DNA of 64,000 nt from Erwinia sp. E602. Lineage in GTDB: Bacteria > Pseudomonadota > Gammaproteobacteria > Enterobacterales > Enterobacteriaceae. The notes beneath the pieces were generated by a model. The model searched no databases and was not told where the DNA came from. It saw only the letters and a list, made by a program, of their open reading frames with translations. The stretch spans positions 744,001 through 808,000 of the forward strand of contig NZ_CP046582.1 in assembly GCF_018141005.1 (NCBI RefSeq). Direction: 5' to 3'. Of this stretch, positions 35,374 through 45,437 are shown in pieces (within the stretch, counting starts at the first letter, position 1; every line of letters begins with the position of its first letter). The position numbers and the translations under genes were made by a program.

Positions 35374-35966
35374 TGCTGACTCTCCTTAGCGGATTAATAT
35401 TCAGAAAACGCTATTACCCGGCGATGGTAGCCCTGTGTGCAGAGTGTTTTTTGTACATAATTTGCGGAAATAATGGTACAGAGTGGATAATTGTTTATAT
35501 TGCGCTGTTGGTCACAGATGGCGGGTTGCAGCAGTTTAATTATCTGGCGCATCAGGAAGTAGCATCAGAAGGGCATTGTAAAATATAAAAACCACGGTCT
35601 TATTATTCCTGCGTGTAACAGCGGTCTTATTATTTTTTCGTGTAACAGGTGAATTAATTTTTTCTGCCAAAACGTAGTGATAACGCTCTTGTGAAAAAGA
35701 CGGAAATATATATTTCAGTAACCTGTCTGACTGGTGAGGAAGGGGGTGCCTGACACCGGCGCGAGCATTACAGGTTGAGTGGGAAAATAAAAAACCTGAC
35801 CTCGCCAGTCAGATTTTTTTGTGCCCTGGGTCTCCTTCCTGCACTTAATTCTTCGTTGAAAAACAGATATCTTCTACCCTGAATGATACCCTCGTTTTAA
35901 TGGCCTGGTGATTGCCAGCCGACGATATGGAGGGATGAAATAATTCATTGATGGTGAGGTGTTACA
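35374..35966. other. AT-rich intergenic region with 27-bp tandem duplication
   Basis: No gene is supported. A 27-bp unit (CGGTCTTATTATT...CGTGTAACAG) is present twice in tandem at 35595-35621 and 35622-35648. The copies differ only in a central CCTG/TTTT block. The divergent promoters of the GH3 operon and the lactonase gene should be here. Confidence 0.6.
35788..35820. terminator. bidirectional intrinsic terminator, no clear upstream gene
   Basis: CTGAC-CTCGCCA-GTCAG is flanked by an A-run on the left and T7 on the right, so it works on both strands. It lies between two divergent genes, so neither protein gene needs it. Confidence 0.65.
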
Positions 35967-37169
35967 ATGTCTCCACGTTTATCACCCGGCAGAACAGGCT
36001 TACTGGTAATGATGATCATGACAACGGCAACCGCTGTAACCCACGCGCAGAGCGTGCAGGCTGAAACACCCATAATGACAACGCAAAGCGCACTGGCAGG
36101 GAGCTGGACCTCGGTGCCGGACGATCCGCGGGTACAGCAACCGGAAAAACCCAGCGAGGGGTTGTACCAGCTCACCCGCCACCCCGACGGCTCGCTGGAG
36201 ATAAACGGCGTACTGAAGATGAAGAGCCCGTCGTGGATCGCCAGCTCGCCGGACGGCCGCTTTGCCTGGGTCACCAACGAAGAGGTCAACGGCGCGGTGA
36301 CCGCGCTGGCGCGCGACGCAAACGGACGTTTCTCGGTAGTTAACTCGGTCAGCAGCCCCGGGCAGCAGCCCACCCACGCGGCGCTCAGCCCGGACGGCCG
36401 TTTTCTGATCGTCGCCAACTACTCGGTCGCGCCAGGTGGTGCCGGCATCGCCGTGTTCCCGGTGGCGAACAACGGCGCGCTGTCTGAGTCGGTGCAGGAG
36501 TTCCCTTATGCCGCCGGTTCCGGCGCGGTGGCCGATCGCCAGGCCAGCGGCCACGCCCACTCGGTGACGTTCAGCCCGGACGGTAGCATGCTGTACGTCG
36601 CCGATCTCGGCGCTGACCTGCTGCACGCTTACCGCTACGCGGCCAGCAAGGCGCTGCCGCTGCAGCCGGACGCCGATCGCAACGTACAGCTGCCGCCCGG
36701 CAGCGGTCCGCGCCATATGGCGTTCTCTGCCGATGGCCGCTTTGCCTGGCTGGTGACTGAGATGTCTGCCGAAGTGGTCGGTTTTACGGTCACCGCAGAG
36801 GGGCTGGAGCAGCAGCAGAACCTGCCGTTGTACGCTAAAAATGAGACGGCGTTTAAAAGCGGTTCCGGGATTGTTCTCAGCCCGGACGGCCGCTGGCTGC
36901 TGGTAATGAATCGCGGTGCGGATAACCGTATCCTGATATTCCGTATCGACGAGCAGGGGAGACTGCGGCAGCAAGGCGCGGTGGCCGCGGGCGGCATCGA
37001 GCCGCGCGCCCTGGCGTTTGACCAGAGCGGCCAGTCGCTGTACGTGGCAAACGTCTTCTCTAACAGCATCAGCCGCTTCAGCTTTGACGCGCAAAGCGGC
37101 GAACTGATCCCAGCGGGCAGCGCCGTGACGATCCCGACGGCAACCGATATCAAGTTTTTCGGGCAGTAA
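35967..37169 (+). CDS. exported lactonase-family beta-propeller protein
   Basis: The 400-residue protein has an N-terminal signal peptide (MSPRLSPGRTGLLVMMIMTT, cleavage around THAQS or VQAE). A seven-bladed propeller of the 6-phosphogluconolactonase-like family follows. The blades show the repeated pattern SPDGRF: IASSPDGRFAWVTNEEV, ALSPDGRFLIVANYSV, TFSPDGSMLYVADLGADLL, AFSADGRFAWLVTEMSA and VLSPDGRWLLVMNRGADN. An Asn/Asp/His ring typical of Pgl-like lactonases is visible (SGHAHSVTFSPDG, GSGPRHMAFSADG). Export to the periplasm means it is not the pentose pathway enzyme; the lactone substrate is unknown. AGGTG precedes the ATG by 7 bases. Confidence 0.82.
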   Translation: MSPRLSPGRTGLLVMMIMTTATAVTHAQSVQAETPIMTTQSALAGSWTSVPDDPRVQQPEKPSEGLYQLTRHPDGSLEINGVLKMKSPSWIASSPDGRFAWVTNEEVNGAVTALARDANGRFSVVNSVSSPGQQPTHAALSPDGRFLIVANYSVAPGGAGIAVFPVANNGALSESVQEFPYAAGSGAVADRQASGHAHSVTFSPDGSMLYVADLGADLLHAYRYAASKALPLQPDADRNVQLPPGSGPRHMAFSADGRFAWLVTEMSAEVVGFTVTAEGLEQQQNLPLYAKNETAFKSGSGIVLSPDGRWLLVMNRGADNRILIFRIDEQGRLRQQGAVAAGGIEPRALAFDQSGQSLYVANVFSNSISRFSFDAQSGELIPAGSAVTIPTATDIKFFGQ

Positions 37170-37189
37170 CGTCACCAGACTAAACGCGT

Positions 37190-37218
37190 AGCCGGTTATT
37201 GTTGAGAGATAACCGGCT
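37190..37218 (+). terminator. hairpin after lactonase gene
   Basis: AGCCGGTTAT and ATAACCGGCT form a perfect 10-bp stem with a 9-base loop, 20 bases past the lactonase stop. No T-run follows (GCGATTTGG). Confidence 0.55.
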
Positions 37219-38548
<1,330 letters not shown>

Positions 38549-38562
38549 CCCGGGAGCCGATG

Positions 38563-39171
38563 ATGGTGATGAAACTCTCCTTCGCCGGCCTGCTGGTCGC
38601 TACCGTGCTGCTGAGCGGCTGCACGGTAGTCGATCTGGATGCGAACGGGCAACCGATCATTCCAAAGGATCCGACCGCTAAAGCCGGATTCAGCAGCCAG
38701 ACGCCGCAACAGGTGGCCGAAGAGAACTGGGAACCGCGGGTGCTGCAAGCCTCCGCCGATCGTGCGCTGGGCTGGGCCGATATGAAAACCAAATCCACAA
38801 CGGTAAAAACGGGCACCAGCGAAAGCGTTTTTGTTCGCGCCAGCGGCACGGTGACCGCCGTCAGCCCGGCGGAAGATCGTGAGCGGAAACTGACGGTGAC
38901 CATTAACGGAGAGTCGGTGCCGGTGATGATTGGCCCGGTGGTGCGCAGCAACGCGATCCGTGATGCGGCCGGTTTTCGCTTTGAAGAGTTCACCAACCAG
39001 GTGCAGTTTGCGCAGATGACCAAAGCGCTGAATCGCCAGGCGGTGAAACAGCTGCCTGAGGTGGACGCCAGCTGGGTGGGTAAACCGGTACAGCTGGTGC
39101 TGGCGGTGCTGATGCAGCCGAACCAGCCGCCTGAGGTGGTCGCCGTCAGCATGAAACAGGAAGCGCCCTAA
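38563..39171 (+). CDS. DUF2291 family lipoprotein
   Basis: The product is about 200 residues. Three nearby ATGs are possible (38560, 38563, 38569), and 38563 sits best behind GGGAG. A lipobox LLSGC at about residue 20 marks a lipoprotein. The mature part contains GTSESVFVRASGTVTAVSPA and VMIGPVVRSNAIRDAAGFRF, typical of DUF2291. Members are consistently encoded inside sugar (rhizopine/erythritol/ribose-like) ABC operons, and their function is not established. A role in assisting the periplasmic binding step is possible but unproven. The stop overlaps the ATPase start by one base. Confidence 0.82.
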   Translation: MVMKLSFAGLLVATVLLSGCTVVDLDANGQPIIPKDPTAKAGFSSQTPQQVAEENWEPRVLQASADRALGWADMKTKSTTVKTGTSESVFVRASGTVTAVSPAEDRERKLTVTINGESVPVMIGPVVRSNAIRDAAGFRFEEFTNQVQFAQMTKALNRQAVKQLPEVDASWVGKPVQLVLAVLMQPNQPPEVVAVSMKQEAP

Positions 39172-40691
39172 TGAGCGATCTCGATCCGATTATTCTGCAG
39201 GCGCGGGCGATGTCGATGCTGTTCCCCGGCACGCTGGCGCTGGACCGCGTTGACTACCGCGTCTGGCGCGGCAAGGTCAACGTGATCATTGGTGAAAACG
39301 GCGCCGGTAAATCCACGCTGATGAAGATCCTCGCCGGGGTACAACCGCCCACCAGCGGTGAGATCTGGCTGAACGGCCAACAGGTGCAGCTGAACAGCAC
39401 CCGGGCGGCGGCCGCGCTCGGGATCGGCATGGTGCACCAGGAGCTGAACCTGTTTGAGAACCTGTCGGTAGCGGAAAATATCTTTCTCGGCCGCGAACTG
39501 CAAAGCGGGCTGCGGCCGATTGATGAAAAAACCCAGGAAGCGCGCACCGCCGAACTGATGCAGCGGCTGGACCAGGCGATCTCCCCGCGCGAGCTGGTGG
39601 CGAACCTGAAAGTGGGCCAGCAGCAGCTGGTGGAGATCGCCAAAGCGCTGGCGGAAAATACCGATATTTTAATTCTTGATGAACCGACCTCGGCGCTGAG
39701 CAAAACCGAAGTGGAGATCCTGTTCCGGGTGATCCGCGAACTGACCCGCCAGGGCGTGTCGATCATCTATATCTCCCACCGGCTGGAAGAGCTGATGGCG
39801 ATCGGCGATGTGATCACCATTCTGCGCGACGGCCGTTTTCAGGCGGAAGCGCAGGTCAGCGAGATCGACGTGCCGTGGATCGTGCGGGAGATGCTCGGCA
39901 GCGAGCCGGTGACCAGCTTCCTGACCGACGATCGCCAGTTTGGCGCGCCGGTGCTGGAGGCGGAAAATATTACCTGCGTCGGCCCGGCGGGCAACGCGCT
40001 GGTGGATAACGTCTCCTTTAACGTGCGCGCCGGTGAGATCGTCGGCATCTACGGCCTGATGGGGGCCGGGCGCACCGAGCTGTTTGAGTGCCTGCTCGGC
40101 ACCCAGCGTAACTACCTGGGCAAGATCTGGCTGGACAGCAAGCCGGTGCCGCAGCGCCTGGATACCGCCGAACGTATCCGCATGGGCATGAGCCTGGTGC
40201 CGGAAGACCGCAAGCGTACCGGCATTTTCCCGGTGTCGTCGGTGGCCAGTAACCTGACCATCGGCAGCCTGTGGCAGCGGCTGCAGTACCGTTTTGCTAT
40301 CTCGCGCCAGCAGGAGCAGGAGGTGGTGACGGAGACGGTCAGCAATCTGTCGATCAAAGTCTCCTCGCCGGAGGTCAGCATCAACGCGCTGAGCGGCGGC
40401 AACCAGCAGAAGGTGGTGATTGGCCGCTCGCTGCTCACCAACCCTAATCTGCTGCTGCTGGACGAACCCAGCCGCGGTATTGACGTAGGGGCCAAGGCCG
40501 ACGTGTTTCGCATGATGGTACAGCTGTCGCAGCAGGGGATCGCCATTCTGTTTTCCACCTCGGATCTGAAAGAGATCATGGCGGTCTCCGACCGTATTCT
40601 GGTGATGTCAGGCGGCAAGCTGACCGCCGATATTCCACGTGCCGCCGCTGAAGAATCGGCGCTGGTCAAAGCAAGTGCAAAGGGGTTCTGA
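39171..40691 (+). CDS. sugar ABC transporter ATPase (tandem, RbsA/MglA type)
   Basis: The 506-residue ATPase has two nucleotide-binding domains. The first has Walker A GENGAGKST, signature LKVGQQQLVEIAKAL and Walker B ILILDEPTSALS. The second has the degenerate P-loop GLMGAGRTE, then LSGGNQQKVVIGRSL and LLLLDEPSRGIDVG. The degenerate second P-loop is normal for this class. It energises import with the adjacent permease. The start ATG (39171) overlaps the lipoprotein stop TAA (TAATG). Confidence 0.94.
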   Translation: MSDLDPIILQARAMSMLFPGTLALDRVDYRVWRGKVNVIIGENGAGKSTLMKILAGVQPPTSGEIWLNGQQVQLNSTRAAAALGIGMVHQELNLFENLSVAENIFLGRELQSGLRPIDEKTQEARTAELMQRLDQAISPRELVANLKVGQQQLVEIAKALAENTDILILDEPTSALSKTEVEILFRVIRELTRQGVSIIYISHRLEELMAIGDVITILRDGRFQAEAQVSEIDVPWIVREMLGSEPVTSFLTDDRQFGAPVLEAENITCVGPAGNALVDNVSFNVRAGEIVGIYGLMGAGRTELFECLLGTQRNYLGKIWLDSKPVPQRLDTAERIRMGMSLVPEDRKRTGIFPVSSVASNLTIGSLWQRLQYRFAISRQQEQEVVTETVSNLSIKVSSPEVSINALSGGNQQKVVIGRSLLTNPNLLLLDEPSRGIDVGAKADVFRMMVQLSQQGIAILFSTSDLKEIMAVSDRILVMSGGKLTADIPRAAAEESALVKASAKGF

Positions 40692-40692
40692 G

Positions 40693-41802
40693 ATGAAAAC
40701 CAGTCAAGGCACCGCGCTGCCCGCGTCGGCGGCCAGAGCGTTTAATTCGCGGGAGAGTCTGATCCTGCTGCTGTTAAAAATGCGTACCTTTATCGCCCTG
40801 ATCCTGATCGTCGGCTTTTTTGCCATCACCGTGCCGGACTTTCTCGCCGTCGGCAGCATGGTGATTATGGTCAAACATATCGCCATCAACGCCTTCCTCG
40901 CGCTGGGCATCACCTTTGTGATTATCACCGCCGGCATTGACCTGTCGATCGGTGCCACGCTGGGGCTGTGCGGGATGATCGCCGGCTGGATGATTACCAA
41001 AGGCATCGTGCTGCCGATGTTCGGCATCGCTATTTTCCCCAGCGTGTGGGTGATTGTGCCGGTCGTGCTGCTGATCGGTGGGCTGATCGGCGCGGCCAAC
41101 GGCTGGATCATTACCCGCTATAACGTTGCGCCGTTTATCTGCACCCTCGGCACCATGTACATCCTGCGCGGGGCGGCGATGCTCACCTCCGGCGGTGAAA
41201 CCTTCCCCGGCCTGCAGGGCAATCCGCAGCTGGGCAATACCGGCTTTGACCAGATCGGGGCCGGCTACTTCCTCGGCCTGCCTTACGCTATCTGGATGAT
41301 GATCGTGCTGGCGCTGGTGATTGCCTACATCGCACGCCGCCTGCCGTTTGGTCGTCAGGTGTACGCCATCGGTGATAACGAACGTGCCGCAGAGCTTTCC
41401 GGCGTGCGGGTGAAGCGGGTGAAAATTCTCGTTTATTCGCTCTCCGGACTCTGTGCCGCCATCGCCGGCATTGTGGTCTCTTCACAGCTGGTGGCCAGCC
41501 ACCCGGCCAACGGCAGTTCGTTTGAGATGAACGCCATCGCCGCGGTGGTGCTGGGCGGTACTTCGCTGGCCGGCGGGCGCGGCACCATCCTCGGCACGCT
41601 GGTCGGTGCGTTTGTCATCGGCTTCCTCGCCGACGGCCTGATTATGATGGGGGTCAGCGAGTTCTGGCAGATGGTGATTAAGGGCATCGTGATCATTATT
41701 GCGGTGATTATCGACCAGATGCAGAACCGCATGCAGCAGAAAGCCGCGGTGGTGGCGCAGAAGGCGCTGATTGAAGAGGGCGGGGCGGCAAGGCCGGGCT
41801 GA
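40693..41802 (+). CDS. sugar ABC transporter permease (RbsC type)
   Basis: The 369-residue permease starts at the ATG at 40693, directly behind the ATPase stop. It has about ten helices with typical RbsC/AraH elements: GITFVIITAGIDLSIGATLG, NVAPFICTLGTMYILRGAAM, and the coupling loop GRQVYAIGDNERAAELSGVR. AAVVLGGTSLAGGRGTILGT lies near the C-terminus. It presumably forms a homodimer. About 35 extra N-terminal residues precede the first helix. Confidence 0.93.
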   Translation: MKTSQGTALPASAARAFNSRESLILLLLKMRTFIALILIVGFFAITVPDFLAVGSMVIMVKHIAINAFLALGITFVIITAGIDLSIGATLGLCGMIAGWMITKGIVLPMFGIAIFPSVWVIVPVVLLIGGLIGAANGWIITRYNVAPFICTLGTMYILRGAAMLTSGGETFPGLQGNPQLGNTGFDQIGAGYFLGLPYAIWMMIVLALVIAYIARRLPFGRQVYAIGDNERAAELSGVRVKRVKILVYSLSGLCAAIAGIVVSSQLVASHPANGSSFEMNAIAAVVLGGTSLAGGRGTILGTLVGAFVIGFLADGLIMMGVSEFWQMVIKGIVIIIAVIIDQMQNRMQQKAAVVAQKALIEEGGAARPG

Positions 41803-41898
41803 GAAAACAGGGCAACGGCACACCGCTAACAGACTACAGACTGATAACGCCGCAGCTGCGCTGAGGCAAACACATTTAGCCGCTAATGGAGAACCACG

Positions 41899-42894
41899 AT
41901 GAGCACTTACAACTATCCGAAGTTTGGCGCAGGTTTATGGCATTTCGCCAACTATATCGACCGTTACGCGGTGGATGGCTACGGCCCGGCGTTAAGCACG
42001 CTGGAGCAGATCGCGCTGGCGGCGGAGGTCGGCGACCTCTCTTACGTCGACGTGCCGTACCCGTTCTCGCCGGGCGTGACCGTGGCTCAGGTAAAAGAGG
42101 CGCTGGCCGCCGCCGGCCTGCAGGCGATCGGCATCACCCCCGAGATCTACCTGCGTAAATGGTCACGCGGTGCCTTTACCAACCCGGACCCGGTGGCCCG
42201 TGCCGACGCGCTGAAGCTGATGAACGAAGCGGCGGACGTGGTGCGTGAGCTGGGTGCCAGCTACGTGAAAGTGTGGCCGGGGCAGGACGGCTGGGACTAT
42301 CCGTTCCAGGTCAACCACAAGCAGCTGTGGGCGCTGGCGGTGGACGGCATGCGCGAGCTGGCGGCGGCCAACCCGGACGTGAAGTTTGCCATCGAGTACA
42401 AGCCGCGCGAACCGCGCGTCAAAATGACCTGGGACTCGGCGGCGCGCACCCTGCTGGGCATTGAGGAAATTGGCCTGGATAACGTTGGCGTGCTGCTCGA
42501 CTTTGGTCACGCGCTGTTTGGCGGCGAGTCGCCGGCGGACTCCGCCCAGCTGATTATCGATCGTGGCCGCCTGTTTGGCATGGACGTAAACGACAACCTG
42601 CGCGGCTGGGATGATGACCTGGTGGTCGGCACCGTGCATATGACCGAGATCTTCGAGTTCTTCTACGTGCTGAAGATCAACAACTGGGACGGCGTCTGGC
42701 AGCTCGACCAGTTCCCGTTCCGCGAAGACAGCGTGGAGGCGGCGAAGCTGTCGATCCGCTTCCTCAAGCATATCTACCGCGCGCTGGACAAGCTGGATAT
42801 CCCGGCGCTGCAGGCCGCCCAGGATAAGCAGGACGCGATGCTGGCGCAGCGCATTATTCAGAACGCGCTGCTGTCGTCGATCGAAGTGGAGTAA
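41899..42894 (+). CDS. sugar isomerase/epimerase-like TIM-barrel enzyme
   Basis: The 331-residue AP-endonuclease-2/xylose-isomerase-like TIM barrel begins [20 protein letters not shown]. Metal and substrate ligands are suggested by [34 protein letters not shown] (Glu), [18 protein letters not shown] (Asp, His) and [20 protein letters not shown] (Asp pair). It is preceded by GGAG and lies 96 bases after the permease. Such enzymes interconvert ketoses and aldoses or epimerise ketoses (L-ribulose, D-tagatose type). It presumably handles the sugar brought in by the adjacent ABC system. No kinase gene is nearby. Confidence 0.82.
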   Translation: MSTYNYPKFGAGLWHFANYIDRYAVDGYGPALSTLEQIALAAEVGDLSYVDVPYPFSPGVTVAQVKEALAAAGLQAIGITPEIYLRKWSRGAFTNPDPVARADALKLMNEAADVVRELGASYVKVWPGQDGWDYPFQVNHKQLWALAVDGMRELAAANPDVKFAIEYKPREPRVKMTWDSAARTLLGIEEIGLDNVGVLLDFGHALFGGESPADSAQLIIDRGRLFGMDVNDNLRGWDDDLVVGTVHMTEIFEFFYVLKINNWDGVWQLDQFPFREDSVEAAKLSIRFLKHIYRALDKLDIPALQAAQDKQDAMLAQRIIQNALLSSIEVE

Positions 42895-42908
42895 ACGGAT
42901 TAATCAAT

Positions 42909-42938
42909 AACGGGTATTTCCGGTCGGAGATACCCGTT
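42909..42938. terminator. hairpin between convergent isomerase and Anbu genes
   Basis: AACGGGTATTTCC and GGAGATACCCGTT pair over 13 bp with one G-T wobble and a 4-base loop. A second small inverted repeat (CAGAC-G-GTCTG) follows at once. It probably terminates both converging operons, though without a strong T-run. Confidence 0.6.
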
Positions 42939-42977
42939 CAGACGGTCTGAAATTCTCCCTCCTTTACCTTGTCTCTC

Positions 42978-43688
42978 TTACTCCTCCAGCTTTAACGGCG
43001 GCAGCTGTGAAAAGACGCTGAGCAGGCCGCTGCTCCAGCGCTGACGCAGCTGAGAAAAGTAAGGGTGCTTCTCGGTCAGATGGTACTGCTGCTCGCAGAT
43101 GAAGCTGTCGCCGGGGTAGATCATTACGTCCAGCGGCAGGCCCACCGAAATATTACTCGCCAGCGTTGAGTCCATCGAAATCAGCGCGCACTGCATCGCC
43201 TGTTCCAGCGGGGTGTGATAGTGCAGCACCCGATCGATAATCGGTTTGCCATATTTACTCTCACCAATCTGGAAGTAGGGCGTATCGGTACTGGCTTCGA
43301 TAAAGTTGCCCTGCGGATAGATCTGGAACAGCCGCGGGGCTTCGCCTTTGATCTGCCCGCCCAGCATCAGTGAACCGCCAAACTCCTCTCCGTCACGCTG
43401 GATAACCGCGCGCAGCGTGTCGCCGACCAGCAGCGCCACGTCGTACAGGCTGGTACAGTTCATCAGGTTTGGCGCGCCGTCATCTTCACAGCCGCGCCGC
43501 AGCAGACTGAGCGTGCTCTGGGTGGTGGCGAGATTCCCGGCGCTCTGCAGCACCAGCGTCCGCTCTCCATCCCGCTGGAAAACGTGCAGCTTCCGAAACG
43601 ACGAAATATGGTCAACGCCCGCATTGGTGCGGGAGTCGGAAACGAAAATCATCCCTGACGATAAACGCATTGCCACACAGTAGGTCAT
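42978..43688 (-). CDS. Anbu, proteasome-related peptidase
   Basis: The 236-residue Ntn-hydrolase-like protein of the ancestral beta-subunit (Anbu/BPH-related) family begins MTYCVAMRLSSGMIFVSDSR. Thr2 is positioned as the potential N-terminal nucleophile and an Asp lies in SDSRTNAGVDHI. GNLATTQSTLSLLRR and CALISMDSTLASNISVGLPL are family segments. It forms ring- or spiral-shaped assemblies in studied species; its substrates are unknown. It is last in the conserved four-gene Anbu operon (ATP-grasp, alpha-E, transglutaminase, Anbu), 17 bases after the transglutaminase gene. Confidence 0.92.
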   Translation of the reverse strand: MTYCVAMRLSSGMIFVSDSRTNAGVDHISSFRKLHVFQRDGERTLVLQSAGNLATTQSTLSLLRRGCEDDGAPNLMNCTSLYDVALLVGDTLRAVIQRDGEEFGGSLMLGGQIKGEAPRLFQIYPQGNFIEASTDTPYFQIGESKYGKPIIDRVLHYHTPLEQAMQCALISMDSTLASNISVGLPLDVMIYPGDSFICEQQYHLTEKHPYFSQLRQRWSSGLLSVFSQLPPLKLEE

Positions 43689-43705
43689 AATTTATCCGAT
43701 AAAAA

Positions 43706-44506
43706 TTACTGCTGGGAAGCCATCTGCTGCACCGCAGCCACGGCCTGCATCTCTTCGCTGCCGCCGCCGATGCGCATGCCGCGCACCGGACAGGCGTCGA
43801 GATAGTCAACGCCGATCGCCAGCCGCAGGTGATGGCGGACGTTGCGGGTGTTATTGGTAATATCAAAACTGTGCCAGTGGCCGTCCAGCCACGCTTCCAC
43901 CCAGGCATGGGTGGCGACATGTTCCACATTATCGGTGTAGAGATAGCCGCTGACGTAGCGCGCCGGGATCTGCAGGCTGCGGCAGCAGGCGAGGAACACG
44001 TGGCTGTGATCCTGGCAGACGCCGCTGCCGGCGGCAAACACCTCGGCCGCGCTGTCGGTGACCCGGGTGCTGCCGGGCTGATAGGGCATCTTCAACAGCA
44101 GCTCTCCCATCAGGCGTTCAAGGCTGGCCAGCGGCGCCTCTTCGCGATAATAACGGCAGGCAAATTCCCGGATGGCCGTATCCGGCTGGGTCAGCGGGCT
44201 GAGGCGCAGAAACACCAGCGGTGACAGCCTGTCGTCCGCTGGCGCAAACCGATCGCCGCCTTCGATTATCTCCACCACGCCGCGCGCGGCGATCTCAATC
44301 TGCTGATGCGGACGGTCGAGGGTCAGCACGTGCAGCACGTTGCCATAGGCGTCGGTGGTGCACACCGCCTGGTCCGGCAGCTGCAATTCCCACGAGATAA
44401 TCTGCTGGTGGCTGGAGTCCTGCGGGGTCAGCCGCAGGTACTGGGTGCTCTGTTTAACCTGATGCTGATAGCTGAAGCAGGTCTTGTGCTCAATGGTCAG
44501 TTTCAT
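43706..44506 (-). CDS. transglutaminase-like family protein of Anbu operon
   Basis: The 266-residue protein starts at the ATG at 44506 (MKLTIEHKTCFSYQHQVKQS); the longer frame runs into the alpha-E gene. It has an N-terminal beta domain (about 1-85) and a papain-like transglutaminase core. The catalytic Cys is in FAAGSGVCQDHSHVFLACCR, the His in EHVATHAWVEAWLDGHWHSF and the Asp in the following FDITNN. It may be a protease or amide-transfer enzyme acting on the peptide presumed to be made by the neighbouring ATP-grasp protein. It follows the alpha-E gene after a single base. Confidence 0.93.
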   Translation of the reverse strand: MKLTIEHKTCFSYQHQVKQSTQYLRLTPQDSSHQQIISWELQLPDQAVCTTDAYGNVLHVLTLDRPHQQIEIAARGVVEIIEGGDRFAPADDRLSPLVFLRLSPLTQPDTAIREFACRYYREEAPLASLERLMGELLLKMPYQPGSTRVTDSAAEVFAAGSGVCQDHSHVFLACCRSLQIPARYVSGYLYTDNVEHVATHAWVEAWLDGHWHSFDITNNTRNVRHHLRLAIGVDYLDACPVRGMRIGGGSEEMQAVAAVQQMASQQ

Positions 44507-44507
44507 C

Positions 44508-45437
44508 TTACTTCGCCTCAAGATAGGTGTGATGAATGCTGTCGGCGATCTCTGCCAGCTCAGCAAGAAAACGTTGCAGCCAGACGTGCAGCCCGTCGCT
44601 CTGCAGCGACGGCCAGCTGCTGAACCGCAGGCGGGCATGCAGCACCGTCAGCAGATAGCGCGGACGATCGTCCCCGCTGCCGCCGATCAGATCGAGCTGG
44701 CGGGCGATCTCCTCCACGCAGGATCGCAGCGATCGTGGGCTCTCCTCACGCAGGATCAGCATCTCATTGACGCCGTCGGCGGCCAGCTGCTGCCTGTAGA
44801 TGGTGTGATAGGCCTCGCGCGCCGATACCGAACGCAGCAGCGTATCCAGCCGGTAGTATTCGCGCACCGTGTCATCATCCGCGTCGGTCAGGTACTGATA
44901 GACGTCGAGCAGGCGGGCGGTACAGTCGGCCCGTTCCAGCAGGGTGCCCAGGCGGATAAAACTCATCGCATCACCGCGCATCAGCGTGCCGAACATCGCG
45001 CCGCGGATCAGGTGTGAACGCGCTTTGACCCAGTCAAAGAAGGCGTCGGCCCCGTCGCCGTCGATCCCCCTGCGCCGTAGTTTGCGCAGCTCCAGCCAGC
45101 TGGCGTTAATACTCTCCCACAGTTCGGAAGAGAGGCTGCCGCGCACCGCATGGGCGTTATTCCACGCGGCCTGCCAGCAGTGGTAGATGCTGCCGGGGTT
45201 GCGATCGTCGAGGGCAAAAAAGCTGAACAGCTGCGGCATCGCCAGCCGATCGTTGACCGACCAGTAGAGGTCGCTGGTGTTGGTCAGGTTCAGCGGCACG
45301 CGCAGCTCATCGTTAAGGCTGCCGCGTACCGGCATCAGGGAGAGGCGGTGGGTGACGTCAAGCACCCGTGCAATATTCTCGGCGCGCTCTAAATAGCGCG
45401 CCATCCAGTACAGGCCACTGGCCGTGCGGCTTAGCAT
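44508..45437 (-). CDS. alpha-E domain protein (DUF403)
   Basis: The 309-residue, all-helical protein begins MLSRTASGLYWMARYLERAE, the characteristic alpha-E start. Further family segments are NDRLAMPQLFSFFALDDRNP and VRGSLSSELWESINASWLEL, then FIRLGTLLERADCTARLLDV. Its biochemical role is unknown, but it always accompanies the circularly permuted ATP-grasp protein. The start overlaps that gene's end by seven bases. The association has been read as a peptide-synthesis or tagging module. Confidence 0.93.
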   Translation of the reverse strand: MLSRTASGLYWMARYLERAENIARVLDVTHRLSLMPVRGSLNDELRVPLNLTNTSDLYWSVNDRLAMPQLFSFFALDDRNPGSIYHCWQAAWNNAHAVRGSLSSELWESINASWLELRKLRRRGIDGDGADAFFDWVKARSHLIRGAMFGTLMRGDAMSFIRLGTLLERADCTARLLDVYQYLTDADDDTVREYYRLDTLLRSVSAREAYHTIYRQQLAADGVNEMLILREESPRSLRSCVEEIARQLDLIGGSGDDRPRYLLTVLHARLRFSSWPSLQSDGLHVWLQRFLAELAEIADSIHHTYLEAK

